DNA from: Pseudomonadota bacterium
Lineage (GTDB): Bacteria; Pseudomonadota; Alphaproteobacteria; Rhizobiales; Hyphomicrobiaceae
Direction: 5' to 3'
Length of the DNA: 5,821 nt
Assembly (NCBI GenBank): GCA_021812845.1
Contig: JAKAML010000100.1
Coordinates: forward strand, 1-5,821
Shown here: piece after piece, positions 1 through 5,413 of the stretch
How the letters are laid out: each line of letters begins with the position of its first letter
Position numbering within the stretch: position 1 is the first letter of the stretch
Made by a program: the position numbers and the translations under genes
The notes under the pieces: model-generated
The model's input: the letters and a program-made list of their open reading frames with translations, nothing else
The model's database searches: none
Told to the model about the DNA's origin: nothing

Positions 1-1
1 G

Positions 2-346
2 CTCGTGATCGACGTCTCCGGCGACGGCAGCGACAACTGCAACCCGGAGGAGCCGGTCAAGGCGGTTCGCGACGAGTTGGTCGCGGGCAACGCCATCGTC
101 AACGGCCTGCCGATCCTCGAAGGCCGCGAGGCGGCGACGCTCGGCCCCTGGTTTCGCGACAACGTCATGGGTGGACCGGGCGCATTCGTGCTGGCAGCCG
201 AGGGCTATGGCGACTTCGGCCGCGCCATCAAGCAGAAGTTCGTGCTCGAGATCAGCGGCGGGATGCCGCCCGCCGAGCGGCCGCCGCTCCTTCCGCCGGC
301 GCCCCGGCTGGCGGAGGCGCACGAGCAGCCGTCGCCGCCGCGCTGA
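2..346 (+). CDS. DUF1194 (von Willebrand A-like) protein, C-terminal part, 5' truncated by window edge
   Basis: The frame is open from the first full codon (position 2) to TGA at 344-346, giving 114 residues of a longer protein. The fragment begins LVIDVSGDGSDN, the Asp-Ser-Gly-type strand and loop seen in the second half of DUF1194 proteins, which carry a VWA-like fold and are usually about 230-260 aa long. Further family-like segments are the IVNGLPIL strand, GPWFRDNVMGGPGAFV, and a closing helix around YGDFGRAIKQKFVLEIS. The last 30 residues form a proline-rich tail (PPAERPPLLPPAPR) that is probably disordered. GTG at position 5 is not the start, because the homologous sequence continues upstream. 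Family members are usually exported proteins of unknown function. The metal-ion site and any signal peptide lie outside the window. The family call rests on motif memory, not a search. Confidence 0.72.
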   Translation, partial: LVIDVSGDGSDNCNPEEPVKAVRDELVAGNAIVNGLPILEGREAATLGPWFRDNVMGGPGAFVLAAEGYGDFGRAIKQKFVLEISGGMPPAERPPLLPPAPRLAEAHEQPSPPR

Positions 347-369
347 CGTCGCGAGTGGAGTGGCCGCGT

Positions 370-398
370 GGTCGGGTGCCGGATGCCCCGGCCCGACC
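370..398. terminator. GC-rich hairpin just downstream of the DUF1194 gene
   Basis: GGTCGGG (370-376) pairs with CCCGACC (392-398), and CCGG (379-382) pairs with CCGG (388-391) inside it. A TG bulge (377-378) separates the two stems and a 5-nt loop closes the hairpin. It begins 24 nt after the DUF1194 stop codon. There is no T-tract, so intrinsic termination is only a possibility suggested by position. Confidence 0.35.
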
Positions 399-429
399 GC
401 GCGCCGGCCCGGTCATACTGGAGCGCGTC

Positions 430-452
430 ACGTTCGACCTGTGGTCGGACGT
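430..452. other. Strong 10-bp dyad/hairpin in the convergent intergenic region
   Basis: ACGTTCGACC (430-439) and GGTCGGACGT (443-452) are complementary over 10 positions, with one T/G wobble, around a 3-nt TGT loop. It lies between two convergent genes, the DUF1194 gene and the 66-aa ORF. That place fits a transcription terminator or mRNA 3'-end structure, although no T-run follows on either side. A protein-binding palindrome is the alternative. The rest of 347-563 shows nothing else I can support. Confidence 0.45.
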
Positions 453-563
453 TACGGCCGGAGGCATCCGCGCGCGGGGTTGGTGGGGCGGCCGCGCGCA
501 AGTAGCAAGTGCAACATCGGCGCGCAGACGTCGAACACAGGTCGAAGCCTCTGCTCGCCGGTA

Positions 564-764
564 TCAGGTGTCCTTCACGAAGCCCGGCGTGCAACGCCAC
601 TTCTTGATCGTCCAGCCCGGATGCTCGTCCGCCCACTTGCCGAAATGGGGCGGCGCGAAGTAGGCGCACTTGGTCTCGTCGATGTCCGCCTCGAGTGGGA
701 TCCGATAGTCCTTGCAGGTGCCGGGATCCGAGATCAGGCAGGCCGAGATGATGATCGTGATCAT
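564..764 (-). CDS. Conserved small hypothetical protein (66 aa, four cysteines)
   Basis: The ATG at 764 is preceded on the minus strand by AGAGGAA (plus positions 772-778), a good Shine-Dalgarno about 7 nt from the start. This supports a real gene despite its length. The 66-aa product has a short hydrophobic N-terminus (ITIIISACLI), then SDPGTCKDY, a Cys-containing middle and a basic tryptophan-rich end (FGKWADEHPGW, KKWRC). Cysteines are at 9, 17, 33 and 58, so two disulfides or a metal site are conceivable. It resembles small proteins I recall from many Hyphomicrobiales genomes, which have no known role. The hydrophobic stretch is short for a signal peptide. ISAC looks like a lipobox but sits only nine residues in, with no basic n-region, so I do not call a lipoprotein. 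It lies 267 bp downstream of fhcC on the same strand and converges with the DUF1194 gene. Confidence 0.72.
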   Translation of the reverse strand: MITIIISACLISDPGTCKDYRIPLEADIDETKCAYFAPPHFGKWADEHPGWTIKKWRCTPGFVKDT

Positions 765-771
765 GCCGTGG

Positions 772-778
772 TTCCTCT
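772..778 (-). promoter_or_regulatory. Ribosome binding site of the 66-aa ORF
   Basis: AGAGGAA on the minus strand, about 7 nt before the ATG at 762-764. It fixes the start and is the main nucleotide-level argument that this short ORF is translated. Confidence 0.6.
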
Positions 779-863
779 GCTGACCATCTCGTGACCGTCT
801 CAGGTCGTTCGACTGGAAGGGGGCGGACGCCGCGCTGGCCCTCCCCCCGGACCGGTTGCCGGC

Positions 864-891
864 CAGCTCGTCGCCGGCAGCTCGTTGCCGA
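864..891. repeat. Imperfect 14-bp tandem duplication
   Basis: CAGCTCGTCGCCGG (864-877) is followed directly by CAGCTCGTTGCCGA (878-891), matching at 12 of 14 positions. It lies in the non-coding interval 765-1031, upstream of the 66-aa ORF. I see no gene or convincing promoter in that interval. Function is unknown and it may be simple slippage. Confidence 0.4.
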
Positions 892-1000
892 CCCTCTGCA
901 CCGATACTCGGGCACGAACCGGGGCCGAGGACAAGGTCGTCGGAAGCTACGCACCTGGCCCGGCGGCAGATCGGCCGCGCCGATCACGAAACTGTGTGCC

Positions 1001-1031
1001 GGTCGGCGTGGCAGTCGGCGGCCGCCGGACC
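1001..1031 (-). terminator. Possible hairpin terminator after fhcC
   Basis: GGTCGGCG (1001-1008) is complementary to CGCCGGACC (1023-1031) apart from one bulged base. The hairpin directly abuts the fhcC stop codon (1032-1034) on its downstream side. There is no T-run. Adjacency to the stop is the only support for a terminator. Confidence 0.3.
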
Positions 1032-1844
1032 TCAGGTCGCCGTGAGCAGGATCTCACCCTTGCCGATGGTCGCCAGGTCGCCGGCCAGCCGCCGCACCTT
1101 GGCGGGCAGGGGCCTCGGCGCCAGCGGGCCGAGCGTCGTCGCCAGATGACGGTTGAGGATGCGCAGCACCACCATGTCGTGCGCGCCGCAGTCGCCGAAG
1201 GTCGCAAGCAGGCGCGCCGCCGCCGCGCCGATCAGCGTGCCGCGGCGCAGCAGCGGCCCCGGCCCGTCGCCGAACCCGCCGTCGGTCCAGATGGTGCCTC
1301 CCATCATGCGCGCGCCGGCGGCCGCTCCGACCTTGCCGTGCACGACGATGGTGCCGCGCCGCATCCGGTCGCCGGCGCGCGCGCCGATGCCGCCGCCGAC
1401 GACGACGGTGCCACCCGCCATGCCGAAGCGCTCGCCCGGGAGCGCGGCGCCGAGGAGATCGCCGGCGGAGCCGGTGACCGCGACCACGCCGCCTCTGAGG
1501 CCCGACGCGAGGTGGTGTCCGCTGCTGCCGCGGATGTCGAGCCGGCCGGCCCTCATGCCGCGGGCCGCGCCCTGGCCGACGTCGCCTTCGACGATCATCT
1601 CGCCGCCGTCGAGGCCGGCGCCGACACCGTCCACGAGGCCGCTGCTGCCGTCGATGACGATTCTGTCGCCGCCGTCGCCGGAGACGTGGAACACGTCGCC
1701 GAGCTCGATCGGCTGCCGGCCGCCGCCGACCGGAAGGCGCGCCAGAGTGGTCGCCGCCGAAGGCGCGCGGGCCGCCGCCACGAGGCCCGACAGATCGATG
1801 CGCTCGTCGAGCGGCGCGCGCAGCCTGAGGACGAGACCGCTCAT
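1032..1844 (-). CDS. fhcC: Formylmethanofuran dehydrogenase subunit C / formyltransferase-hydrolase complex subunit C (FhcC)
   Basis: 270-aa cytoplasmic protein. Its centre (about residues 65-205) is a run of glycine-spaced turns typical of the FwdC/glutamate-synthase-C right-handed beta-helix: GEMIVEGDVGQGAARGMRAG, GTVVVGGGIGARAGDRM and GTIVVHGKVGAAAGARMMGG, each spaced as G-x(2-3)-G-x(3)-M-x-G-G. The C-terminus (LRILNRHLATTLGPL) matches the family tail. In methylotrophs FhcC is the scaffold subunit of the FhcABCD complex, which removes formate from formyl-H4MPT (via a methanofuran-like cofactor) in formaldehyde oxidation. It does not act in CO2 reduction as the archaeal enzyme does. The start overlaps the fhcD stop as ATGA (1841-1844), implying translational coupling. 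A weak AAGGA lies upstream within fhcD. The length is normal for the family. Confidence 0.93.
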   Translation of the reverse strand: MSGLVLRLRAPLDERIDLSGLVAAARAPSAATTLARLPVGGGRQPIELGDVFHVSGDGGDRIVIDGSSGLVDGVGAGLDGGEMIVEGDVGQGAARGMRAGRLDIRGSSGHHLASGLRGGVVAVTGSAGDLLGAALPGERFGMAGGTVVVGGGIGARAGDRMRRGTIVVHGKVGAAAGARMMGGTIWTDGGFGDGPGPLLRRGTLIGAAAARLLATFGDCGAHDMVVLRILNRHLATTLGPLAPRPLPAKVRRLAGDLATIGKGEILLTAT

Positions 1845-2740
1845 GCGAGGAGGTCCTTCAGATGATAGTGGTGCTGGCCGAGCTTGCCGCCGTAGTTGCC
1901 GGCGCTGATGCGGGTCAGCCCCTTCGCGGTGCCGATCGAGGTGGCCGCGGCGAGCCCGGCGCGCATGGCGCTGGCGACGGCGGCGGAGGTCAGGCCGTCG
2001 ATCACGATCTCGAGCACGGCGATGGTGCCCGGCTCGAGCTCGCTCCGTGTCGCCCCGCGCAGGGTCGGGCAGAAGGCGTCGTTGGTCGAGGCGACGGCAC
2101 CCTTGTACTTCGATCCGACCTTGCTGCCCGAGCGCACGATGCCGCCGGGAAACGGCGTGATGACGTCGGGGATCTTGGCGATGGCGGCCACCGCCGCCTC
2201 GGTCGTCTCGAGGAGGCCCGCGCGGTCGCTGCCGATGAGCAGCAGGTTGCCGCCGCCGACGCCGTCGGTGGTGAGGCCGCACTTGTCCTCGATCACGAAC
2301 TCGCCGTCCATGACCGGCACCCGCCAGTAGCGCCGCTTGCCGAGCCGCTTGGCGGTCTGCCAGCCGTCGCCGAAGAAACGCGGACCGGCGGAGAGCGCGA
2401 GTGTCGTCTCGGCGTCGAGGCCGTTGAAGCAGGCCGAGCCCGGGCTCGTCAGGACGCACTGGCCGACGCGGTTGCGAAGCTGCGGCAAGAGGCTGTCGGG
2501 TGAGAATCCGAACAGCAGCACGCGCACGCCGGGACGGCCGTCGGGCGTCTCCGCCGCCGGCACCTCGCGGTCGATGCCGCATTCGGCCCCGCAGCCGATG
2601 ACCGAGGTGCCGAAGCCGCACATCGTCTCGGCGGCGATACGCGCCCATTTGGCCGTGTCGGCGGTGATGACGAGGCCGGTGCCGCTCATGCCGAACGCCT
2701 CGGCGAAAGTGTCGTCGATCGCTACGCCGTTGACCTTCAT
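1841..2740 (-). CDS. fhcD: Formylmethanofuran--tetrahydromethanopterin formyltransferase (FhcD/Ftr)
   Basis: 299 aa, the usual length for Ftr. It catalyses formyl transfer between H4MPT and the methanofuran-type cofactor, and as FhcD it is one of four subunits of the formyltransferase/hydrolase complex of H4MPT-dependent formaldehyde oxidation. Recognisable segments are VNGVAIDDTFAEAF at the N-terminus, ETPDGRPGV (64-72), RYWRVPVMDGEFV (137-149), VGGGNLLLIG (161-170), PFPGGIVRSGSKVGSKYKG (196-214), STNDAFCPTL (218-227) and RISAGNYGGKLG (277-288). The ATG at 2738-2740 is chosen because homology begins there; the frame stays open further upstream but without family sequence, and the ribosome binding site is weak. 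fhcC follows with an ATGA overlap. In Methylorubrum the usual order is fhcB-fhcA-fhcD-fhcC. Here no fhcA lies upstream, and a divergent mxaD-like gene is there instead. Confidence 0.95.
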   Translation of the reverse strand: MKVNGVAIDDTFAEAFGMSGTGLVITADTAKWARIAAETMCGFGTSVIGCGAECGIDREVPAAETPDGRPGVRVLLFGFSPDSLLPQLRNRVGQCVLTSPGSACFNGLDAETTLALSAGPRFFGDGWQTAKRLGKRRYWRVPVMDGEFVIEDKCGLTTDGVGGGNLLLIGSDRAGLLETTEAAVAAIAKIPDVITPFPGGIVRSGSKVGSKYKGAVASTNDAFCPTLRGATRSELEPGTIAVLEIVIDGLTSAAVASAMRAGLAAATSIGTAKGLTRISAGNYGGKLGQHHYHLKDLLA

Positions 2741-3072
2741 GGACGGGCCTGTGGTGGAGCCGCCGGGACCGGCGGGAGAGGTGGCGGTGGGCGCTGTGCC
2801 GGACCGGGCGCGGGATCGACGGCCCGCGCAGGTCCGGTGCCCGGAAGGGTCGAGGCACCCGGAGCGGGGCTCGGCACCAGAAAGCACGGACCATGGGGCA
2901 TGACAACCTTCAACGGCGCCGGATCGCGCCGGCCGCCGCCCCGTTGGCATCGGCGACCGGCAGGCGCGCCGATTGCGCGGGCCGCGGCCAATCGGTAGTG
3001 TCCCCCGGAATTCGGCCGATCCATCGCGGTTTCCGCGCGGTGGGCGCAAGATCGACCAGGGGAGACAGGGGA
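2741..3072. promoter_or_regulatory. Divergent intergenic region between fhcDC and the mxaD-like gene
   Basis: 332 bp lie between the fhcD start (minus) and the mxaD-like start (plus). No frame in it carries recognisable protein sequence. The open minus-strand frames crossing it are proline/arginine-rich and look like GC-driven noise. It must hold the promoters of both transcription units if they are transcribed from here. A GGCCGCGGCC palindrome lies within 2972-2992, overlapping the candidate mxaD promoter. I could not identify a fhcD promoter or a riboswitch. Confidence 0.55.
2973..3001 (+). promoter_or_regulatory. Candidate sigma70-type promoter for the mxaD-like operon
   Basis: TTGCGC (2973-2978) and TAGTGT (2996-3001) are separated by exactly 17 nt, about 70 bp before the mxaD start. 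Both hexamers are imperfect, and in GC-rich DNA such pairs arise by chance, so this is tentative. Confidence 0.28.
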
Positions 3073-3615
3073 ATGACGCTACGTGGATCAATCGCGTCGG
3101 GGCTCGCGCTCCTCGGGGTGCTCGCAGCCGCACCGCTCGCCGACGCGCACGGCCCGACGCGGCAGAAGGTCACCGAGACGGTCGAGATCGCCGCGCCGGC
3201 GGACAAGGTGTGGGCCGCGATCGGCAACTTCCAGGACATGGGCTGGCATCCGGCAATCGCCAAGACCGAAGGCAGCGGCGGCAACGGCAAGGATGCCAAG
3301 CGCGTGCTGACGCTCAAGTCCGGCGGCACGATCTCGGAGACGCTGACCAAGTACGACGCCGCCGGCAGGAGCCTCGGCTACGAGATCACCGCCGTCGACG
3401 TGAAGGTGCTGCCGGTCAACAACTACTCGGCGACGCTGTCGGTCGAGGCGAAGGGCAGCACGTCTGTCGTCGAGTGGCGGAGCGCGTTCTATCGCGGCTT
3501 CCTCAACAACGACCCGCCTCCGGAGCTGAGCGACGAGGCCGCGGTCAAGGCCATCAAGGGCGTATTCCGCTCCGGGCTCGACGCGCTGAAGGCGAAGCTC
3601 GAGGCCGGGGGATGA
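3073..3615 (+). CDS. mxaD: MxaD-like periplasmic SRPBCC-family protein
   Basis: 180 aa with a clear signal peptide: TLRG, a hydrophobic core (about residues 7-22), then ADA before a predicted cut after Ala25, leaving a mature start HGPT as I recall for MxaD. The rest is one SRPBCC/START-like domain: KVTETVEIAAPADKVWAAIG (32-51), the conserved GWHPAIA turn (57-63), RVLTLKSGGTISETL, NYSATLSVE, VEWRSAFYRG (133-142) and a long C-terminal helix (about 153-177). In Methylorubrum MxaD is periplasmic and is reported to help electron transfer from methanol dehydrogenase to cytochrome cL. The ATG at 3073 is chosen because GGGGAGA lies about 8 nt upstream and a signal peptide starts there. The stop overlaps the next start (ATGATG, 3612-3617), so the two genes form an operon. 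The methanol dehydrogenase genes themselves are not in the window, so a role with a XoxF-type enzyme is equally possible. Confidence 0.8.
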   Translation: MTLRGSIASGLALLGVLAAAPLADAHGPTRQKVTETVEIAAPADKVWAAIGNFQDMGWHPAIAKTEGSGGNGKDAKRVLTLKSGGTISETLTKYDAAGRSLGYEITAVDVKVLPVNNYSATLSVEAKGSTSVVEWRSAFYRGFLNNDPPPELSDEAAVKAIKGVFRSGLDALKAKLEAGG

Positions 3616-4679
3616 TGCGCCGGCGCGCGTCGCCGCCGGCGCGCTTCACGCGGTGGACCCGACTGACGGTCCCACTGGCGGTCCCACTGGCGGCCCCACT
3701 GGCGGCCCCACTGGCGGTCCCACTGGCGACCGTGCTCGCGATCGCGTGCGCACCGGTCCCGCGGCCGGCGGAGGCGACAGAGGCGACACGGGCGATAGCG
3801 GCGATCGAAGCTGTCGTCACCAGCCAGAACGCCGACGCGGTCGCAGTCGTCGCCCTTCCCGACATGCGGACCGTGGCGACCATTCCCGTCGACGGCAAGC
3901 CCGCCGGCATCGCCCTGTCCCCCGACCGCCGTGTCGCCTACGTGACGTCGCCCGAGGGCAAGGCGGTGAGCGTCGTCGACGTCCCCGCACGGCGCATCGC
4001 TGCGCGGGTGACAGTCGGCTCGGGCCCGCTCGGGATCGCCGTCAATCCGCGCGACGGTCGCGTCTACGTCGCCGACTGGTACGAGCACAAGGTGCGGATG
4101 TTCAGCCCCGGCATGGGCGCCCTGCTCGGTGAGACGACCGTCGGGCGCTCGCCGTCGGGGCTGGCGGTGACCGCGGACGGCACGACGCTCGTCAGCGCGG
4201 ACCGCGACAGCAACCAGCTTTCGATCCTCGACGCCGCGACGCTCGGCGCGCGGTCGACGGTCGCGGTCGGCGAGCGGCCATTTGGCGTGACGATCGCTGC
4301 CGACGGCCGCCGTGCCTATGCCGCCAACGTCGGCAGCAACGACGTCACGGTCGTCGATCTCGGCGCAGGACGCGCCGTCGGCCGCGTCGCGGTCGGCCGC
4401 CGTCCCTATGCGGTCGCATTGGCTGGCGGCCGCGCCTTCGTCTCCGACCAGTACGCGGCGACGGTGACGGCGTTCGAGACCGCGACGCTCGCGGTCGTTG
4501 CCGTGATCCCGGTCGGCGCCTACCCCGAGGGAATGGCGGCCGATCCTTCGGGCCGCCACGTCTACGTCGCCTGTTGGGAGGACAACACGCTCGAGCGGAT
4601 CGATACCACGACGCTCGCCGTCACCGCGCGCGCCAAGGTGCCGGACGGCCCGCGCGCGTTCGGCGACTTCCTGCGTTGA
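3612..4679 (+). CDS. Exported YVTN-family seven-bladed beta-propeller protein
   Basis: 355 aa. The start is ATG at 3612 or 3615, overlapping the mxaD stop. Residues 1-17 are basic. Residues 20-39 are five (V/A)PLA units forming the hydrophobic core of a signal peptide, followed by TVLAIAC and APVPRPAEA. Cleavage could be at the AEA site, or at Cys46 as a lipoprotein, though A-I-A-C is a poor lipobox. The rest is about seven YVTN-type blades of about 42 residues. They are marked by the recurring V-G-x-x-P-x-G-[IVL]-A turn at about 93, 135, 177, 219, 261, 301 and 343 and by strands such as RVYVAD, RRAYAAN and RHVYVAC. No heme CXXCH or obvious catalytic residues are seen. Such propellers occur near PQQ alcohol dehydrogenase genes. 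In mxa clusters the gene after mxaD is mxaE, and this may be its counterpart, but I cannot confirm that. Overlap with mxaD indicates coupled expression and a shared periplasmic role. Confidence 0.85.
   Translation: MMRRRASPPARFTRWTRLTVPLAVPLAAPLAAPLAVPLATVLAIACAPVPRPAEATEATRAIAAIEAVVTSQNADAVAVVALPDMRTVATIPVDGKPAGIALSPDRRVAYVTSPEGKAVSVVDVPARRIAARVTVGSGPLGIAVNPRDGRVYVADWYEHKVRMFSPGMGALLGETTVGRSPSGLAVTADGTTLVSADRDSNQLSILDAATLGARSTVAVGERPFGVTIAADGRRAYAANVGSNDVTVVDLGAGRAVGRVAVGRRPYAVALAGGRAFVSDQYAATVTAFETATLAVVAVIPVGAYPEGMAADPSGRHVYVACWEDNTLERIDTTTLAVTARAKVPDGPRAFGDFLR
3669..3728 (+). repeat. Five 12-bp tandem repeats encoding (V/A)PLA in a signal peptide
   Basis: The unit G[T/C]CCCACTGGCG occurs five times in perfect register (3669, 3681, 3693, 3705, 3717). 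The only variation is T/C at the second base, in the order T,T,C,C,T. The period is a multiple of three, so slippage would add or remove four residues without breaking the frame. It encodes the hydrophobic core of the propeller protein's export signal. Confidence 0.9.
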
Positions 4680-4699
4680 CGGACGACCGTGGCGGAACG

Positions 4700-4721
4700 G
4701 CGCGCCACCGGTCCGGCGCGC
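4700..4721 (+). terminator. GC hairpin downstream of the propeller gene
   Basis: GCGCGCC (4700-4706) pairs perfectly with GGCGCGC (4715-4721) around an 8-nt loop (ACCGGTCC), 20 nt after the stop of the mxaD/propeller operon. Position and stability suit a terminator, but no T-run follows. Confidence 0.4.
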
Positions 4722-4823
4722 GGAGAGGGCGGCAGCGCCGCGACGTCCGCCCGACGCCGATCGCTCGCGCCGCGCGCTCAGCGGCAGGGACGCGCCGAGA
4801 CCTCGCACGTCGCCTTGACGATC

Positions 4824-5045
4824 GTGCTCTTGCAGTTCCACGTCACGCCCGATGCCTTGGTCAGCGAGGTCCAGCAGCTTGCAGGTCGGAAGAACCTGAC
4901 CGAGTCCATCATCCTGGCCCTCAGGGAATGGGCTGACCTGCAGCGAATACGGGAGCTGAACGACCGCGTGGAGAAACGCCCGCTGGTGTTCCGCAAGGGG
5001 TTCAGCGCAGCGGCGGTCCGTGAGCTGAACCGGCGCGTGCCATGA
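4824..5045 (+). CDS. vapB: VapB-type antitoxin (ribbon-helix-helix), start uncertain
   Basis: The recognisable protein runs from about 4845 to TGA at 5043-5045. An N-terminal strand and helix (VTPDALVSEVQQLAGRKN) and the second helix (LTESIILALREWADLQR) are typical of the ribbon-helix-helix DNA-binding part of VapB. A C-terminal tail (VFRKGFSAAAVRELNRR) follows, of the kind that wraps the toxin. No ATG is available in frame. GTG at 4824 gives 73 aa and TTG at 4815 gives 76 aa, both near family length, but neither has a Shine-Dalgarno. The frame is open up to GTG 4689, but that upstream part is arginine/alanine-rich noise. The stop overlaps the toxin start as ATGA, as is normal for vapBC. The 5' end may have been replaced at a junction near 4850. 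It would neutralise VapC and repress its own promoter, which I could not locate. Confidence 0.72.
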   Translation: MLLQFHVTPDALVSEVQQLAGRKNLTESIILALREWADLQRIRELNDRVEKRPLVFRKGFSAAAVRELNRRVP

Positions 5046-5413
5046 TCGTCGCGGACACCTCGGTGTGGATCGAGTTTCTCAGAAACCGGGAGCCGGTTCA
5101 CGCCCGGCTGAAGGCGCTGCTGGAGCGCGGGATCGTCCTTGCCGCCGAATGCGTTTTCGGGGAGTTGCAGAGCGGCGCAAAGGGCCGGCAGGAGAGTGAC
5201 CTGCTGGAGTCCTACTGGAAGAGCGTGCCGAAGATCGACGAGGCGCGGATCTGGATCGAGGCCGGCGGGCTCAGCGCCTCCCGAGGGCTGCATGCGCGCG
5301 GGGTCGGCCTGGTGGACGCAGCTATCCTGGCGCTTGCGGCGCGCACGGGCGCGGATATCTGGACCCTGGATCGGAAACTGCAGGAGGCGGCGGGGCGCTC
5401 AACTTCCGGGTGA
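5042..5413 (+). CDS. vapC: VapC-type PIN-domain ribonuclease toxin
   Basis: 123 aa, slightly short but within the VapC range. The four PIN-domain acidic residues are present in the expected spacing: Asp5 in [11 protein letters not shown], Glu41 in FGELQSGA, Asp92 in [13 protein letters not shown] and Asp110 in IWTLDRKL. These bind Mg2+/Mn2+ for RNA cleavage (tRNA or rRNA in studied VapCs; the target here is unknown). The start ATG (5042) overlaps the antitoxin stop, giving translational coupling. The 3' end overlaps the convergent dcd-containing frame by 15 bp (5399-5413). Codon use, with more CTG, CTT, TTG and some AGA/AGG, differs from the strongly GC3-biased genes to the left, which fits acquired DNA. 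Confidence 0.9.
   Translation: MIVADTSVWIEFLRNREPVHARLKALLERGIVLAAECVFGELQSGAKGRQESDLLESYWKSVPKIDEARIWIEAGGLSASRGLHARGVGLVDAAILALAARTGADIWTLDRKLQEAAGRSTSG

Noticed and set aside
1847..1853. Plus-strand GAGGAGG resembling a Shine-Dalgarno
   Set aside because: It is antisense to the fhcD end; the real genes here are on the minus strand and no plausible plus-strand gene follows.
885..1865. 326-residue plus-strand open frame opposite fhcC
   Set aside because: Arg/Ala/Asp-rich low-complexity translation antisense to a clearly identified gene; no start context or motif.
1032..2906. Very long minus-strand open frame, with about 350 residues upstream of FhcC
   Set aside because: Only the last 270 residues (from 1844) carry family sequence. 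The upstream part is arginine-rich and lies over fhcD in another frame, as expected from high GC.
2737..3024. Proline-rich minus-strand frame upstream of fhcD, considered as an fhcA tail
   Set aside because: No FhcA-like motif. It is proline/arginine-rich and overlaps the presumed divergent promoters.
3669..3728. Tandem repeats considered as a CRISPR array
   Set aside because: The 12-bp units are directly adjacent with no spacers and lie in frame inside a signal peptide.
4689..4823. Extending vapB upstream to GTG 4689
   Set aside because: The added 45 residues are arginine/alanine-rich, cover the terminator-like hairpin at 4700-4721, and do not resemble a VapB N-terminus.
3489..4841. 450-residue minus-strand open frame opposite the propeller gene
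   Set aside because: Arg/Asp/Gly-rich shadow of the repeats in the propeller gene; no recognisable domain.
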